Source of the DNA: JANYJJ01 sp038241115
GTDB taxonomy: Bacteria > Pseudomonadota > Gammaproteobacteria > Burkholderiales > Burkholderiaceae_C
DNA length: 47,894 bases
Assembly (NCBI GenBank): GCA_038241115.1
Contig: JBBRGA010000006.1
Coordinates: 1 to 47,894 of the forward strand
Direction: 5' to 3'
Made by a program: the position numbers and the translations under genes. The notes beneath the pieces were generated by a model. That model had not been told where the DNA came from. It ran no database searches and saw only the letters and a list, made by a program, of their open reading frames with translations. This document shows positions 16,183 through 25,429 of the stretch, one piece after another; the first letter of the stretch is position 1, and every line of letters begins with the position of its first letter.

Positions 16183-17430
16183 ATGACGCCTCGCACTGCA
16201 TTTTCGCTCCTCACATCGCCAACTTTTTCTGGGTCGGCGCTCGGTCAGCCAGATTCCTTTGCAGCACCGTCTTTGCGCGCCGCACCTTGGCTGACCGCCA
16301 TGGCGATGATGTCGGCTGTGTCAATGTCACTGACATCAGTCAGCGCAGTCGCCGCGACCAACTTACCCATCACCGAACAACAACGCAGCACCGCGCAGAA
16401 GGCAGCGCAACAAGGCGTGCCGCTGTCGGAACTGGTGGCCAATGCGCCCGACACTTACACCATCAAGCGCGGCGACACGCTGTGGGACATCTCCAAGCTG
16501 TTTTTGAAGAGCCCTTGGCGCTGGCCCGAGCTGTGGGGCATGAACATGCAGGACATACGCAACCCGCACCTGATTTATCCAGGCCAGTTGCTGTACCTCG
16601 ACAAGGCGGGCGGACGCGCGCGCTTGCGCATGGGCCAACCGGTGGGAAACGACAGCACGGTGAAGCTGTCGCCACGCGTGCGCGTGGAGCCGCTGGGTTT
16701 TGGCGCAATCTCGTCGATACCGTTCAACCTGATCGAGCCGTTCCTTAACGAAGCGATTATTTTTCAAGGCAACGAGTTGGCCGCTGCGCCGCGCATCGTC
16801 GCCACCCAAGAGGGCCGGGTTTTATTGTCGAAAGGCGAACTCGCCTACGTTCGGGGCGAGATGGGTCAAAACCGATCCTTTCGCATATTCCGCGAGGCCA
16901 AGGCGCTGAAAGACCCGTCCAGCGGGCAGGTGCTTGGCTACGAGGCGGCTTACGTTGGCGCCGCTGACTTCGTGCGCCCCGGCGAATCGCGCGCGGGAAC
17001 CGACGGCAAACCCGAAATCGTGCCTGCGACCATCACGATCACGAGCATGCGTCAAGAAGCGAATGTGGGCGACCGGCTGTCACCAGTGCCAGTGCGAGAG
17101 TTCAGCAACTACGCGCCGCATGCGCCGTCGGGCGAACTGAAAGGACAAATCGTCTCGATTTACGGCGATGGCCTTTCGGCCGGACAAAACCAAATCGTCT
17201 CGTTGAACCGCGGTGCGACCGACGGTGTGGAACGCGGTCACGTGCTGGCGTTGTGGAGTGCCGGTTCGCGCGTGACCGACAGCACCGACCCAACCCGTCC
17301 CACCCTGACATTGCCCGATGAACAGCATGGCCTGCTGTTTGTTTTTCGCGTGTTCGACCGGATGTCATACGCACTGATCTTGAACGTCAAAGACCCCGTG
17401 AAAGCGGGCGACCGTTTCACGCAGCCCTGA
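16183..17430 (+). CDS. LysM-domain exported protein
   Basis: A 415-residue envelope protein. A long N-terminal segment leads to a hydrophobic signal sequence ending near VSAVAAT (about residue 60), where cleavage is likely; an internal start at Met41 would also give a plain signal peptide. A LysM motif follows (about residues 92-140: YTIKRGDTLWDISKLFLKSP, then IYPGQLLYL), the module that binds peptidoglycan. The remaining 250 residues show beta-rich repeats typical of this family, conserved next to dprA in betaproteobacteria. It probably holds or remodels the cell wall, but no catalytic domain is visible. AGGAG stands ten bases before the ATG. Confidence 0.88.
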   Translation: MTPRTAFSLLTSPTFSGSALGQPDSFAAPSLRAAPWLTAMAMMSAVSMSLTSVSAVAATNLPITEQQRSTAQKAAQQGVPLSELVANAPDTYTIKRGDTLWDISKLFLKSPWRWPELWGMNMQDIRNPHLIYPGQLLYLDKAGGRARLRMGQPVGNDSTVKLSPRVRVEPLGFGAISSIPFNLIEPFLNEAIIFQGNELAAAPRIVATQEGRVLLSKGELAYVRGEMGQNRSFRIFREAKALKDPSSGQVLGYEAAYVGAADFVRPGESRAGTDGKPEIVPATITITSMRQEANVGDRLSPVPVREFSNYAPHAPSGELKGQIVSIYGDGLSAGQNQIVSLNRGATDGVERGHVLALWSAGSRVTDSTDPTRPTLTLPDEQHGLLFVFRVFDRMSYALILNVKDPVKAGDRFTQP

Positions 17431-17519
17431 CATCGCACCATCGACTTCACCGGCGTCTTCGTCCTCGGCCGCTCCTTTAACCGCGCCGAGTGTCTTGCTT
17501 ATGAAATTGGCGGCGGCTG

Positions 17520-18680
17520 ATGAACCCAGACGAACTGCGAGCGTGGCTGCGACTCCTTCAAACCCTGCTGATTGGGCGGCAAACAGCAAGGCGCTTGCTC
17601 GCGGCATTGGGTTCACCGCAAGGCGTATTTGATGCTCCGCCCGATGCGCTTGGCGCGCTGCTGAATGCCAGGTCGGCCGCAGCTCTGAGAGAGGCCCCGT
17701 CGCCAACGCTGGACGCACTGGTTGACACCACCACGGCCTGGCTGAACGCCGGGGTCGAAAGCGCACCGCGCTACATCATCACCTTGGGCGATCCCCGCTA
17801 CCCCAGTTCGCTGCTCGAGACGGCCGACCCGCCCTTGTTGCTTTATGCGCAGGGCGACGTCCGCTTGCTACAGCGCTTGTCGACCACATTGGCAGTGGTC
17901 GGCAGCCGCAACCCAACCCCGCAAGGTTTGGAGACTGCGAGGCTGTTTTCTGAGCAGGCCAGCCGCGCAGGTTTGACAGTGGTGTCGGGCCTGGCACTGG
18001 GCATCGACGCGGCCGCGCACGAAGGCGCACTCAGCGGAGCGACGCCGGGTCAAGCGGCGACCATCGCCGTGGTGGGCACTGGCCTGGACCGTGTCTACCC
18101 AAGCCGTCACTTGAAGCTGGCGCACCGCATTGCGGCCCAAGGCTTGATGCTCAGCGAATACCCGCTCGGCACGTCGCCGCTACCGCCAAATTTCCCGCAG
18201 CGCAATCGCATCATTGCCGGATTGGCGCGTGCCACCCTGGTGGTTGAAGCTGCCTTGCCATCAGGTTCGCTCATCACCGCCAAGCAGGCATTGGAAGCCG
18301 GGCGCGATGTGCTGGCCATACCGGGCTCCATCCACTCACCACTCTCGCGAGGCTGCCACATGCTGATCAAGCAAGGGGCCAAATTGGTCGACAGCGCGCA
18401 AGATGTGTTGGAAGAATTTGGACAAGCCACCGCGCCGCAGATCAAAAGTGAGACTGGAGCGACCGACAACGCTGAAGACGCTTCCGATCTCGCAACGCAG
18501 CGCACGGCGGCGCAGCTGCTGCTCGATGCTTTGGGCTATGACCCAGTCGGTTTGGATGCCCTGTCGGCGCGCACGGGCCGCAGCGCTGCCGAACTCAACG
18601 GCGCACTGCTCGAATTGGAATTGGAAGGCCACGTGAACCGTCTTCCAGGACAGCTGTTTCAACGCTGCGCCCGAGCCTGA
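17520..18680 (+). CDS. dprA: DNA-processing protein DprA (Smf)
   Basis: Binds incoming single-stranded DNA and loads RecA during natural transformation. The 386 residues have an N-terminal helical part (to about 85) and the DprA Rossmann-like core (LAVVGSRNPTPQG, VSGLALGIDAAAHEGAL, FPQRNRIIAGL). The C-terminal winged-helix-like domain (about 320-386) is also present. The protein looks intact, so competence is possible if the uptake machinery exists. It lies between the LysM gene and smg on the plus strand, a conserved arrangement. Confidence 0.95.
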   Translation: MNPDELRAWLRLLQTLLIGRQTARRLLAALGSPQGVFDAPPDALGALLNARSAAALREAPSPTLDALVDTTTAWLNAGVESAPRYIITLGDPRYPSSLLETADPPLLLYAQGDVRLLQRLSTTLAVVGSRNPTPQGLETARLFSEQASRAGLTVVSGLALGIDAAAHEGALSGATPGQAATIAVVGTGLDRVYPSRHLKLAHRIAAQGLMLSEYPLGTSPLPPNFPQRNRIIAGLARATLVVEAALPSGSLITAKQALEAGRDVLAIPGSIHSPLSRGCHMLIKQGAKLVDSAQDVLEEFGQATAPQIKSETGATDNAEDASDLATQRTAAQLLLDALGYDPVGLDALSARTGRSAAELNGALLELELEGHVNRLPGQLFQRCARA

Positions 18681-18732
18681 AACCGCGCGGTCCAAGCGAC
18701 TCCGCAAACATCGCCTGCGTTATAGTGAATTG

Positions 18733-19185
18733 ATGTTTGATGTGCTTGTCTATCTGTACGAAAACTACTGGCGAGCAGACGCTTGTCCGGACCATGCACA
18801 ACTGGCGCGCAAGCTGTCGTCAGTCGGGTTCGAAAGCGACGAAATCCAAGATGCCTTGGTGTGGCTGGACGGCTTGGCCGAGGCCGCCACGTCTTACGTC
18901 GGTGAGCAAAACGAACTCAGCATGCGGGTCTACTCTGTCGCAGAGCAGGAGCATTTGGGCGAGGCGTCTATCGGCTTCATCAGCTTCTTGGAATCGGCGG
19001 GTGTTTTGCCAGGGCCGATGCGCGAAATGGTGATCGATCGTGCCAATGCCATTCCTGGTAACCCGCTCGATTTGGAAGACCTCAAGATCATTGTCTTGAT
19101 GGTGTTTTGGAGCCTGGGCGAAGAGCCTGACGCCTTGATTTTGGACGAGTTGTTCGTGGACGAGGAAGATCGTCTGATTCATTGA
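18733..19185 (+). CDS. smg: Smg (DUF494) family protein
   Basis: A 150-residue acidic, mostly helical protein of the Smg/DUF494 family, whose biochemical role is not established. The MFDVLVYLYENY start and the C-terminal LDELFVDEEDRLIH are characteristic. It is usually followed by topA in related genomes; here the next gene is a convergent DUF1631 gene. A TATAGT box (18721-18726) stands just before the ATG at 18733, close enough that a transcript from it would be nearly leaderless, but no good -35 accompanies it. Confidence 0.93.
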   Translation: MFDVLVYLYENYWRADACPDHAQLARKLSSVGFESDEIQDALVWLDGLAEAATSYVGEQNELSMRVYSVAEQEHLGEASIGFISFLESAGVLPGPMREMVIDRANAIPGNPLDLEDLKIIVLMVFWSLGEEPDALILDELFVDEEDRLIH

Positions 19186-19252
19186 ACGGTGAAGCAAATA
19201 CCTGCGCCTTGCGGTTCGCTTGAGCGGCCTGGCCCTAAGCCTCAATCAACAT

Positions 19253-21586
19253 TCAATTCAGCAAGCGACCCGGGTCCACATCGAGCTTTTCCATCGCGCT
19301 TCGCGTGGCGCGCACCGTCAGGGTTTCGTCCTGGGCGGGCACCAACAATCCCGCCTGCAAGAACGCCGCCAAACGGTGCTTTTGAAACAGCACACCGCGC
19401 CCTTGCGGTGTCACAAACAGCGCCAGCTGCCTGCGCAGCCCCTGCCACGCCAACTGCACCGGCTCGTTGCGGCTGCGGAAGTCCAGCATGAACCAACTGC
19501 CCACTTGCAATTCGGCCGCCCAGGCCAACATCGCCGGCGTGGGCATGGAGCCACCCGCGCTCACGACTTCAAGCTCTGAGCTTTCGTGGCCCGACAAATC
19601 GAGCACCATCGATTCATCGATCTCGACTTCATCCGCCTCGGGGAGAAGCTCTTCCAAAGTCTCCAGTCGGCCCATCAACTCTTCCATGCGTTCCGCCGGA
19701 ATCGCGGCCGATTTGGCAGTGAACGCCGCTGCGAGCGAACTGTTCAAGCTTTGAATGTGTTGATCTTGTTTGACGGTGGAAATGCCGGCGCTCTTCATGC
19801 CTTCGCGCAAGGTTTTAAGCAAAGGCGGCAAACGGCGAATCACTTCTGAGCGCTCCTCGCGCGAGACCTTGGCGCCAGCCGACCAGATCAAATCAGCAGC
19901 AGCGCGCTTCATCGCTTTTGATTCTTCACTTTGTATTCCGGTCCCCACACTGCCCATTGCGGTGGTCGCGAGCACGTCGGCCCAAACGTGAAACAAGAAC
20001 TCGCGTATGCCTTCTTGAACCGGCATTTCGTTGAGCATTTTGCGCAGCTCAATGGTGTACTGGATGGTGAGAGTTTCACGTTGCTCGACTTGCTGCGCCA
20101 GCGACACACCTTTGCGCGAGGCTTCGTTCTCATTCTTGAAGTAGTGCTCCAAGAATTTGTCAAACTCATTCATCACGGTTTGAAAAACGCGCCGACCCGT
20201 GTCGGGATAGGCCTCCACCACTTGCACGACGCGCTTGATTTCGAGCTCAATCACATCGCCACCACGGCGCGTTTTCGAGTCGAACCCCATCACGCAGCCG
20301 CCCATGCGGTCGATCAAGCGGCGCGCAGGGTGATCAATGGTCGCGAAGAAGTCCGGCTCGCCCACAGCAACCCGCAGCACCGGCATTTGCAGTCGCGCAA
20401 ACCAAACGCGGATGGTGGCCGGAATGCGCTCTTCGGTCAGGATGCTCTGGAACAGCAAGGCCACGATTTCGATGGTGGCGCGTTCGTTCGGCGTCGTCGC
20501 CGCTTGCTTCAGCTGTTGTTTTCGTTGAGCCAGCTCCTCGAGCAAGGCAGGCGTACTGACCACCTCGCCGCCACTGCTCGCACCGCGTTGCGCAGAACGG
20601 CTGGTCACGCTCAAACGTCGGCTGATATTTTCTTGCGCATTGGCAATCGCTGCCGACAGCTGCGCAGACGCGGGAACTGCCTGCGAGGTGCTGGCAAAGT
20701 TGGGAAGCTGCCGACCGATCAACCGGTTCAATCGGCCCAACACGGCTTCAGAGTGATCGGCACCCCGCGCCAGGGAACCAGGCCGGGTCATCAACCGTGT
20801 CTCCTCAGCCACCTGTTGCTCTGCGGCCTCGTACTCGACGCGGCCGCCCTGGACGCGGCCAGATTCTGTTGGAGCTTTTGTATTCGTTTCGCTGGGACGC
20901 CAGCCCGTGTCTGCGGTGCGCCGGATCAACGGGCGAAGGTCGATCTCGGGCAGCACACCTTCAGCCATCAACCAGCGGTTGGTCTCGTGATAGGCCGCGG
21001 CAGCAAAGTGCGAAAACTCATCGTGGATCGCCGCTTGGGCGGTGCGCCAAGTCTCTTGCCCCAAACCCGCCGTGCGCCAGCCTGAGGTCACGATGCGCGC
21101 CAACACATGGGGACGCAACACGTCGTTGGAGGCCAGCTCATCGCGTCCTTCCAACGTGGTCATGCGTGATCTCAGATCAGTGAATTCCCACGACGCCATG
21201 TCCATCATCGCAAGCGCCAAACGCGAGCTGAGGATCTCGGTTTCTATGGTGTCGTTGTCGACCAGGCTCAGACCGCTGTCGGTGGCCGCGCTGCGACTCG
21301 ACGGCGGCGGCAAATCGGACGGACGGGAGGCTGAAACCACACCCGTGAGCAACGCCCCGCGCAGCATGCCGGTGGCGGCTTGCAACCAAAACGGCGAAGA
21401 CTTGCCCAAGGACTCGGCGGCATCACGCCGGCGCGCCACCAATGAATTTTCTGCGGTCTCGCTGAGCGATTTTCTTGCCGCCGCCTCAATGGCCTGGACC
21501 ACGCCCGGCAAGCCTTTGAGCAAACCTTCGACGTAGAAGCGCCGGGCGAGTGCGGCCAGTGCTGTCGAGTCGGCGTGGTTGGCCAT
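19253..21586 (-). CDS. DUF1631 family protein
   Basis: A 777-residue cytoplasmic protein of the DUF1631 family, common in beta- and gammaproteobacteria and without a firmly known function. The N-terminal two-thirds is helical. It includes long polar stretches near residues 90-130 and 230-290 that look disordered, and a conserved helical block around residues 360-620. The last 90 residues (from about LAWAAELQVGSWFMLDF) are predicted beta-rich and resemble a PilZ-like small barrel, which would fit a nucleotide-responsive role; this last point is inference. It is downstream of secF on the same strand, but a 155-base gap with two minisatellites separates them. Confidence 0.82.
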   Translation of the reverse strand: MANHADSTALAALARRFYVEGLLKGLPGVVQAIEAAARKSLSETAENSLVARRRDAAESLGKSSPFWLQAATGMLRGALLTGVVSASRPSDLPPPSSRSAATDSGLSLVDNDTIETEILSSRLALAMMDMASWEFTDLRSRMTTLEGRDELASNDVLRPHVLARIVTSGWRTAGLGQETWRTAQAAIHDEFSHFAAAAYHETNRWLMAEGVLPEIDLRPLIRRTADTGWRPSETNTKAPTESGRVQGGRVEYEAAEQQVAEETRLMTRPGSLARGADHSEAVLGRLNRLIGRQLPNFASTSQAVPASAQLSAAIANAQENISRRLSVTSRSAQRGASSGGEVVSTPALLEELAQRKQQLKQAATTPNERATIEIVALLFQSILTEERIPATIRVWFARLQMPVLRVAVGEPDFFATIDHPARRLIDRMGGCVMGFDSKTRRGGDVIELEIKRVVQVVEAYPDTGRRVFQTVMNEFDKFLEHYFKNENEASRKGVSLAQQVEQRETLTIQYTIELRKMLNEMPVQEGIREFLFHVWADVLATTAMGSVGTGIQSEESKAMKRAAADLIWSAGAKVSREERSEVIRRLPPLLKTLREGMKSAGISTVKQDQHIQSLNSSLAAAFTAKSAAIPAERMEELMGRLETLEELLPEADEVEIDESMVLDLSGHESSELEVVSAGGSMPTPAMLAWAAELQVGSWFMLDFRSRNEPVQLAWQGLRRQLALFVTPQGRGVLFQKHRLAAFLQAGLLVPAQDETLTVRATRSAMEKLDVDPGRLLN

Positions 21587-21605
21587 CGGTTGATGCTGCT
21601 TGCGT

Positions 21606-21649
21606 GTTGCTTGCTTGTTGCTTGGGTGTTGCTTGGGTGTTGCTAGGAC
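21606..21649. repeat. 11-bp minisatellite upstream of the DUF1631 gene
   Basis: Four consecutive 11-base units of the type GTTGCTTGGGT on the plus strand; the two central copies are identical and the outer two are degenerate. They sit 20 bases upstream of the DUF1631 start, in what would be its 5' leader. Confidence 0.85.
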
Positions 21650-21680
21650 GTCACGCCGCTGTGGTTCAAGCGCTTCGAGG

Positions 21681-21728
21681 CTGTCAAACAGACTGTCAAA
21701 TGGCCTGTCGAACAGCCTGTCAAAGGAG
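21681..21728. repeat. 12-bp minisatellite with TTGACA-like units
   Basis: Four 12-base units beginning CTGTCAA (one CTGTCGA). Read on the minus strand, the direction of transcription here, three copies contain TTGACAG, so the array places TTGACA hexamers every 12 bases between secF and the DUF1631 gene. Whether any serves as a -35 element is unknown. Confidence 0.85.
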
Positions 21729-21741
21729 ACTCTACAACACG

Positions 21742-22779
21742 TTAAACCACCGCTCCTGCGTTCGGATCATCGGGGTCAAGTTCCTTGCTGATGCCTTTGA
21801 CGAGATCTTCGCGCTTGACACCCAACCACATGGCGATGGCAGCTGCCACGAACACCGACGAATAGATGCCAAACAAGATCCCGATGGTCAGCGCCACCGC
21901 AAAGTAGTGAAGCGTCGGACCGCCAAAAATCAACATCGACACGACCATCATCAAGGTGCTGCCGTGGGTGATGACGGTGCGACTCATGGTGCTTGTGATG
22001 GCATGGTCAATCACTTCCCGGGTGTTCATCTTTCGGTAGCGGCGAAACGATTCGCGAATGCGGTCAAAAATCACCACCGATTCGTTCACTGAGTAACCCA
22101 GCACCGCCAGCACCGCCGCCAGCACCGCCAGCGAAAACTCCCACTGAAAAAATGCGAAGAAGCCGACGATGATGATGACGTCATGCAAGTTCGCAACGAT
22201 GCCCGCCACCGAGAATTTCCACTCGAAGCGAAAGGCCAGGTAAATCATGATGCCCACCACCGTGACCGCCAATGCCAACGCGCCGTCACGTGCCAATTCA
22301 GAGCCCACCGACGGACCCACAAACTCGCTGCGCTTGAGCTCTATCAGGTCTGTGCCGGCAGCGTCAACGCACGAAGGCTTGCTGATGGCTTCGCCTTTGT
22401 CGGTGACGAGCTCTTTGCGCGTCACCTTGCCGCCCTGAGCCTGGCAGAGCACGTCGAACACACGCTGGCTCAGCGCATCGGCTTGCTTGGCGTCGCCGCG
22501 CGCCGGCAGGCGGATGAGCACATCTCGCGAGCTGCCAAAGTTTTGCACTTGAATCTCGCCCAGCTTCATGGTGTCAACAGCCTCGCGAACCTTGCCCAGA
22601 TCGGCGGCTTGCGGGTAGGCGACTTCCACCAGCGTGCCGCCGGTGAACTCAACCGAAAAGTGCAGGCCCCGTGTGGCAATGAAAAACACCGCCGCCACAA
22701 AGGTCAACGCCGAGATCACATTCAAGATCACGGCGTAGCGCATGAAGGGGATGTCGCGTTGGATGCGGAAAAATTCCAT
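21742..22779 (-). CDS. secF: Protein translocase subunit SecF
   Basis: Inner-membrane partner of SecD that uses the proton-motive force to help preproteins through SecYEG. The 345 residues show the N-terminal helix, the periplasmic FSVEFTGGTLVEV signature and the five C-terminal membrane helices (including the GYSVNESVVIFDRIRE segment). It follows secD by 60 bases on the same strand. Confidence 0.97.
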   Translation of the reverse strand: MEFFRIQRDIPFMRYAVILNVISALTFVAAVFFIATRGLHFSVEFTGGTLVEVAYPQAADLGKVREAVDTMKLGEIQVQNFGSSRDVLIRLPARGDAKQADALSQRVFDVLCQAQGGKVTRKELVTDKGEAISKPSCVDAAGTDLIELKRSEFVGPSVGSELARDGALALAVTVVGIMIYLAFRFEWKFSVAGIVANLHDVIIIVGFFAFFQWEFSLAVLAAVLAVLGYSVNESVVIFDRIRESFRRYRKMNTREVIDHAITSTMSRTVITHGSTLMMVVSMLIFGGPTLHYFAVALTIGILFGIYSSVFVAAAIAMWLGVKREDLVKGISKELDPDDPNAGAVV

Positions 22780-22839
22780 TTGAAATCCTTGAATGCTGGT
22801 GTCGCAGTGCGAGCTGGATGAGGTCGAGTGAGCGGCAGA

Positions 22840-24747
22840 TCAGGTCTTGCCGGCCGCGTCTGCGGCAGACGACGAAGCGGCTGCGACCTTGGCCGAATCA
22901 GGCCTCCACACCTGTCCGATGGACACGCCTTTGAGCTTTTTCTGGCTTCCGTACCAAAGGTTGACCAAGCCGCGCGAGAACACCACGGCCGAAAACATCG
23001 ATGTCAGGATTCCCAGCACGTGAACGATGGCAAAGCCGCGCACCGCGCCGGAGCCAAAAGCCAACAACGACACGCCTGCAATCAGGGTGGTGATGTTGGA
23101 GTCCAGGATGGTGGCGAAGGCTTTTTCATAGCCCGTGTGGATGGCGGTTTGGGGTGACGCGCCGCTGCGCAACTCTTCTCGCACGCGCTCGTTGATGAGC
23201 ACGTTTGCATCAATAGCCATGCCCAGCGCCAGCGCAATGGCCGCAATGCCCGGCAACGTCAACGTGGCTTGCAACATTGACAACACCGCCACCAACAACA
23301 GCAGGTTGAACGCCAGCGCCAAGGTCGAGAACACGCCGAACAGCATGTAATACAAACACATGAATACCGCGATCGCGACAAAGCCGTAGATCACGCTGTT
23401 CATGCCCTTGGCAATATTGTCTGCGCCCAGGCTGGGGCCAATCGTGCGTTCTTCGATGATTTCCATTGGCGCCGCGAGCGAGCCCGAGCGCAGCAGGAGC
23501 GAGGTGTCGTTGGCCTCCGCGGTGGTCATGCGCCCCGAAATCTGTACCCGACCGCCGCCAATTTCGCTGCGTATTACCGGCGCAGTCACGACTTCACCCT
23601 TGCCTTTTTCAAACAGGATGATCGCCATGCGCTTGCCAATGTTCTCGCGCGTGACATCTTTGAAAATGCGTGAGCCTTTGGCGTCGAGTGTGAGGTTGAC
23701 CGTGGCTTCCTGGGTCTGGCTGTCGAAGCCGGGCTGCGCGTCGATCAAGTTCTCGCCGGTCAAGATCACCTGGCGTTTGACGATGATCGGCAAACCACCC
23801 CGCTCCTCAAAACGCTCGGTGCCAAACGGCACGATGCCGCTGGTGGCCGCCGCCGCGGCTTCGGTGCTCTCGTCCAACAAACGCACTTCCAATGTGGCGG
23901 TGCGGCCGATGATGTCTTTCGCTTTGGCGGTGTCCTGCACGCCGGGCAACTGCACCACTACTCGGTCGAGTCCCTGTTTTTGAATCACCGGTTCAGCCAC
24001 GCCCAACTCGTTCACCCGGTTGTGCAGCGTGGTGATGTTTTGGTTGACCGCGCTGGATTGAACGCGCGCGGCCGCTTCAGGCTTGAGGGAGCCGCCGAGT
24101 TTGATGTCGGTGCCGTCCGGTGTTTCCGTCCAGAGCAAATCGGGCAGTTGGTCGGACAGCAAATTGCGCGCGGCGGTCAGCGTTTCGCGGTCGCGAAAGC
24201 GCACTTCAACATTGTTGCCGTCGCGGGTGATGCCAGCGTGGCGGAGGTTTTTGTCGCGCAGCAAACTGCGGATGTCGCCGGTCAGCGCCTCCGCCTTCTT
24301 GGTCAGCGCGGCTTTCATGTCGACTTGCATCAAAAAGTGGACGCCGCCGCGCAAGTCCAGGCCCAGGTACATGGGCAGCGCGTGCAGCGAAGTGAGCCAC
24401 TGCGGCGAACGCGAGACCAAGTTCAGCGCAACGATGTAAGACGGGTTCGCGGCGTCTGTGTTCAGCGCTTTGCTGATGGCGTCTTTGGCTTTGAGCTGAG
24501 TGTCGGTGTCGGCAAAGCGTGCCTTGACAGAGGTGCCTTCGAATTGCACAAAGTCGGGCTTGATGTTGGCGCTGGCGAGCACTTGGGTCACGCGTTCGCT
24601 CAGCGACGAATCAACCTTGAGCGTCGCCTTGGCGCTGCTGACCTGCACCGCAGGTGCCTCGCCAAACAAATTCGGCAGCGTGTAGAGCAAGCCGATGACC
24701 AAGGCCACCGCGAGGACGGCGTATTTCCAAAAGGGATAGCGATTCAT
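22840..24747 (-). CDS. secD: Protein translocase subunit SecD
   Basis: RND-type membrane subunit that pulls substrates into the periplasm with SecF. The 635 residues comprise the N-terminal membrane helix (WKYAVLAVALVIGLLYTLPN), the large periplasmic P1 domain (LGLDLRGGVHFLMQVD and following) and six C-terminal helices with GMAIDANVLINERVREE. The start at 24747 is the normal MNRYPFWKY; a longer reading to 24834 adds unconserved residues. The order is yajC-secD-secF, all minus strand. Confidence 0.97.
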   Translation of the reverse strand: MNRYPFWKYAVLAVALVIGLLYTLPNLFGEAPAVQVSSAKATLKVDSSLSERVTQVLASANIKPDFVQFEGTSVKARFADTDTQLKAKDAISKALNTDAANPSYIVALNLVSRSPQWLTSLHALPMYLGLDLRGGVHFLMQVDMKAALTKKAEALTGDIRSLLRDKNLRHAGITRDGNNVEVRFRDRETLTAARNLLSDQLPDLLWTETPDGTDIKLGGSLKPEAAARVQSSAVNQNITTLHNRVNELGVAEPVIQKQGLDRVVVQLPGVQDTAKAKDIIGRTATLEVRLLDESTEAAAAATSGIVPFGTERFEERGGLPIIVKRQVILTGENLIDAQPGFDSQTQEATVNLTLDAKGSRIFKDVTRENIGKRMAIILFEKGKGEVVTAPVIRSEIGGGRVQISGRMTTAEANDTSLLLRSGSLAAPMEIIEERTIGPSLGADNIAKGMNSVIYGFVAIAVFMCLYYMLFGVFSTLALAFNLLLLVAVLSMLQATLTLPGIAAIALALGMAIDANVLINERVREELRSGASPQTAIHTGYEKAFATILDSNITTLIAGVSLLAFGSGAVRGFAIVHVLGILTSMFSAVVFSRGLVNLWYGSQKKLKGVSIGQVWRPDSAKVAAASSSAADAAGKT

Positions 24748-24916
24748 GCGGACTCTCTCGCGATGGGGTGATGCTGACCTGCGACGCGCGTTGCTGAAGT
24801 GAGTGCTGGCTGGGGTGCCGACTCGGCTGCTCACGAAGTGGCAGCAACCTCTGCTCGGCAGCCTGTCTACGCCAAATCAATCAATGCGCGTCAGCTGGCT
24901 TGTTGCATGTGATGCT

Positions 24917-25252
24917 TTACTTCAGCGTGCCTTTGGGCAGCACCTGCACCACAGACGCGCGTTGAACCTGGATCTCGACGCCGCTTGAAATTTCAACGTG
25001 GATGTAGCTCTCGCCCAGCTTGGCGATCTTGCCAATGATGCCGCCGCCCATCACCACTTCGTCGCCCTTGGCGATGGCATCGATCATGGCTTTGTGTTCT
25101 TTTTGGCGCTTCATTTGCGGGCGAATCATCACAAAATAAAGCACCACAAACATCAACAGAATCGGCAGCATGCTGGCAATGCTGCCGAAGGGCGAATCGG
25201 ACGAACCAGTGGCGGCCGGTGCGGCCTGTGCAAAAGCTTCTGAAATGAACAC
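24917..25252 (-). CDS. yajC: Preprotein translocase accessory protein YajC (GTG start)
   Basis: A 111-residue membrane protein of the SecDF-YajC complex. It begins with a short segment (FISEAFAQAAP), has one membrane helix (MLPILLMFVVLYFVMIRPQ) and then the soluble KGDEVVMGGGIIGKI domain. The likely start is GTG at 25252, because AAGGA lies six bases upstream and the homologues begin at this point; no suitable ATG exists. secD follows 169 bases later, a gap (24748-24916) in which I see no other gene. Confidence 0.92.
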   Translation of the reverse strand: MFISEAFAQAAPAATGSSDSPFGSIASMLPILLMFVVLYFVMIRPQMKRQKEHKAMIDAIAKGDEVVMGGGIIGKIAKLGESYIHVEISSGVEIQVQRASVVQVLPKGTLK

Positions 25253-25429
25253 GTGAATTCCTTGTGAGGGCGGTTTCGGACTGCTCGTCGGGGTTCGAAG
25301 AACCATGGCAGATTGCCTTGAGCAAAGCCTCGGAATTGTATGGTGAGGCAGGCAGCAGAAAATACCAGCGCCGTGGCCCGGATACTGAGGCTCGCAGCAT
25401 TTGCACCCAACAACCTCTCGGAGCGCTCC
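25253..25429. promoter_or_regulatory. Divergent promoter region between yajC and the alcohol dehydrogenase
   Basis: A 177-base gap between divergent starts. On the minus strand TACAAT (25335-25340) is a good -10 box for yajC-secD-secF, though the -35 is poor. A small palindrome GGTTC-GAA-GAACC lies at 25292-25304, between that box and the yajC start. Confidence 0.35.

Noticed and set aside
25292..25304. GGTTC-GAA-GAACC as a firm operator
   Set aside because: Arms of five bases are common by chance in 48 kb; mentioned only within the intergenic entry.
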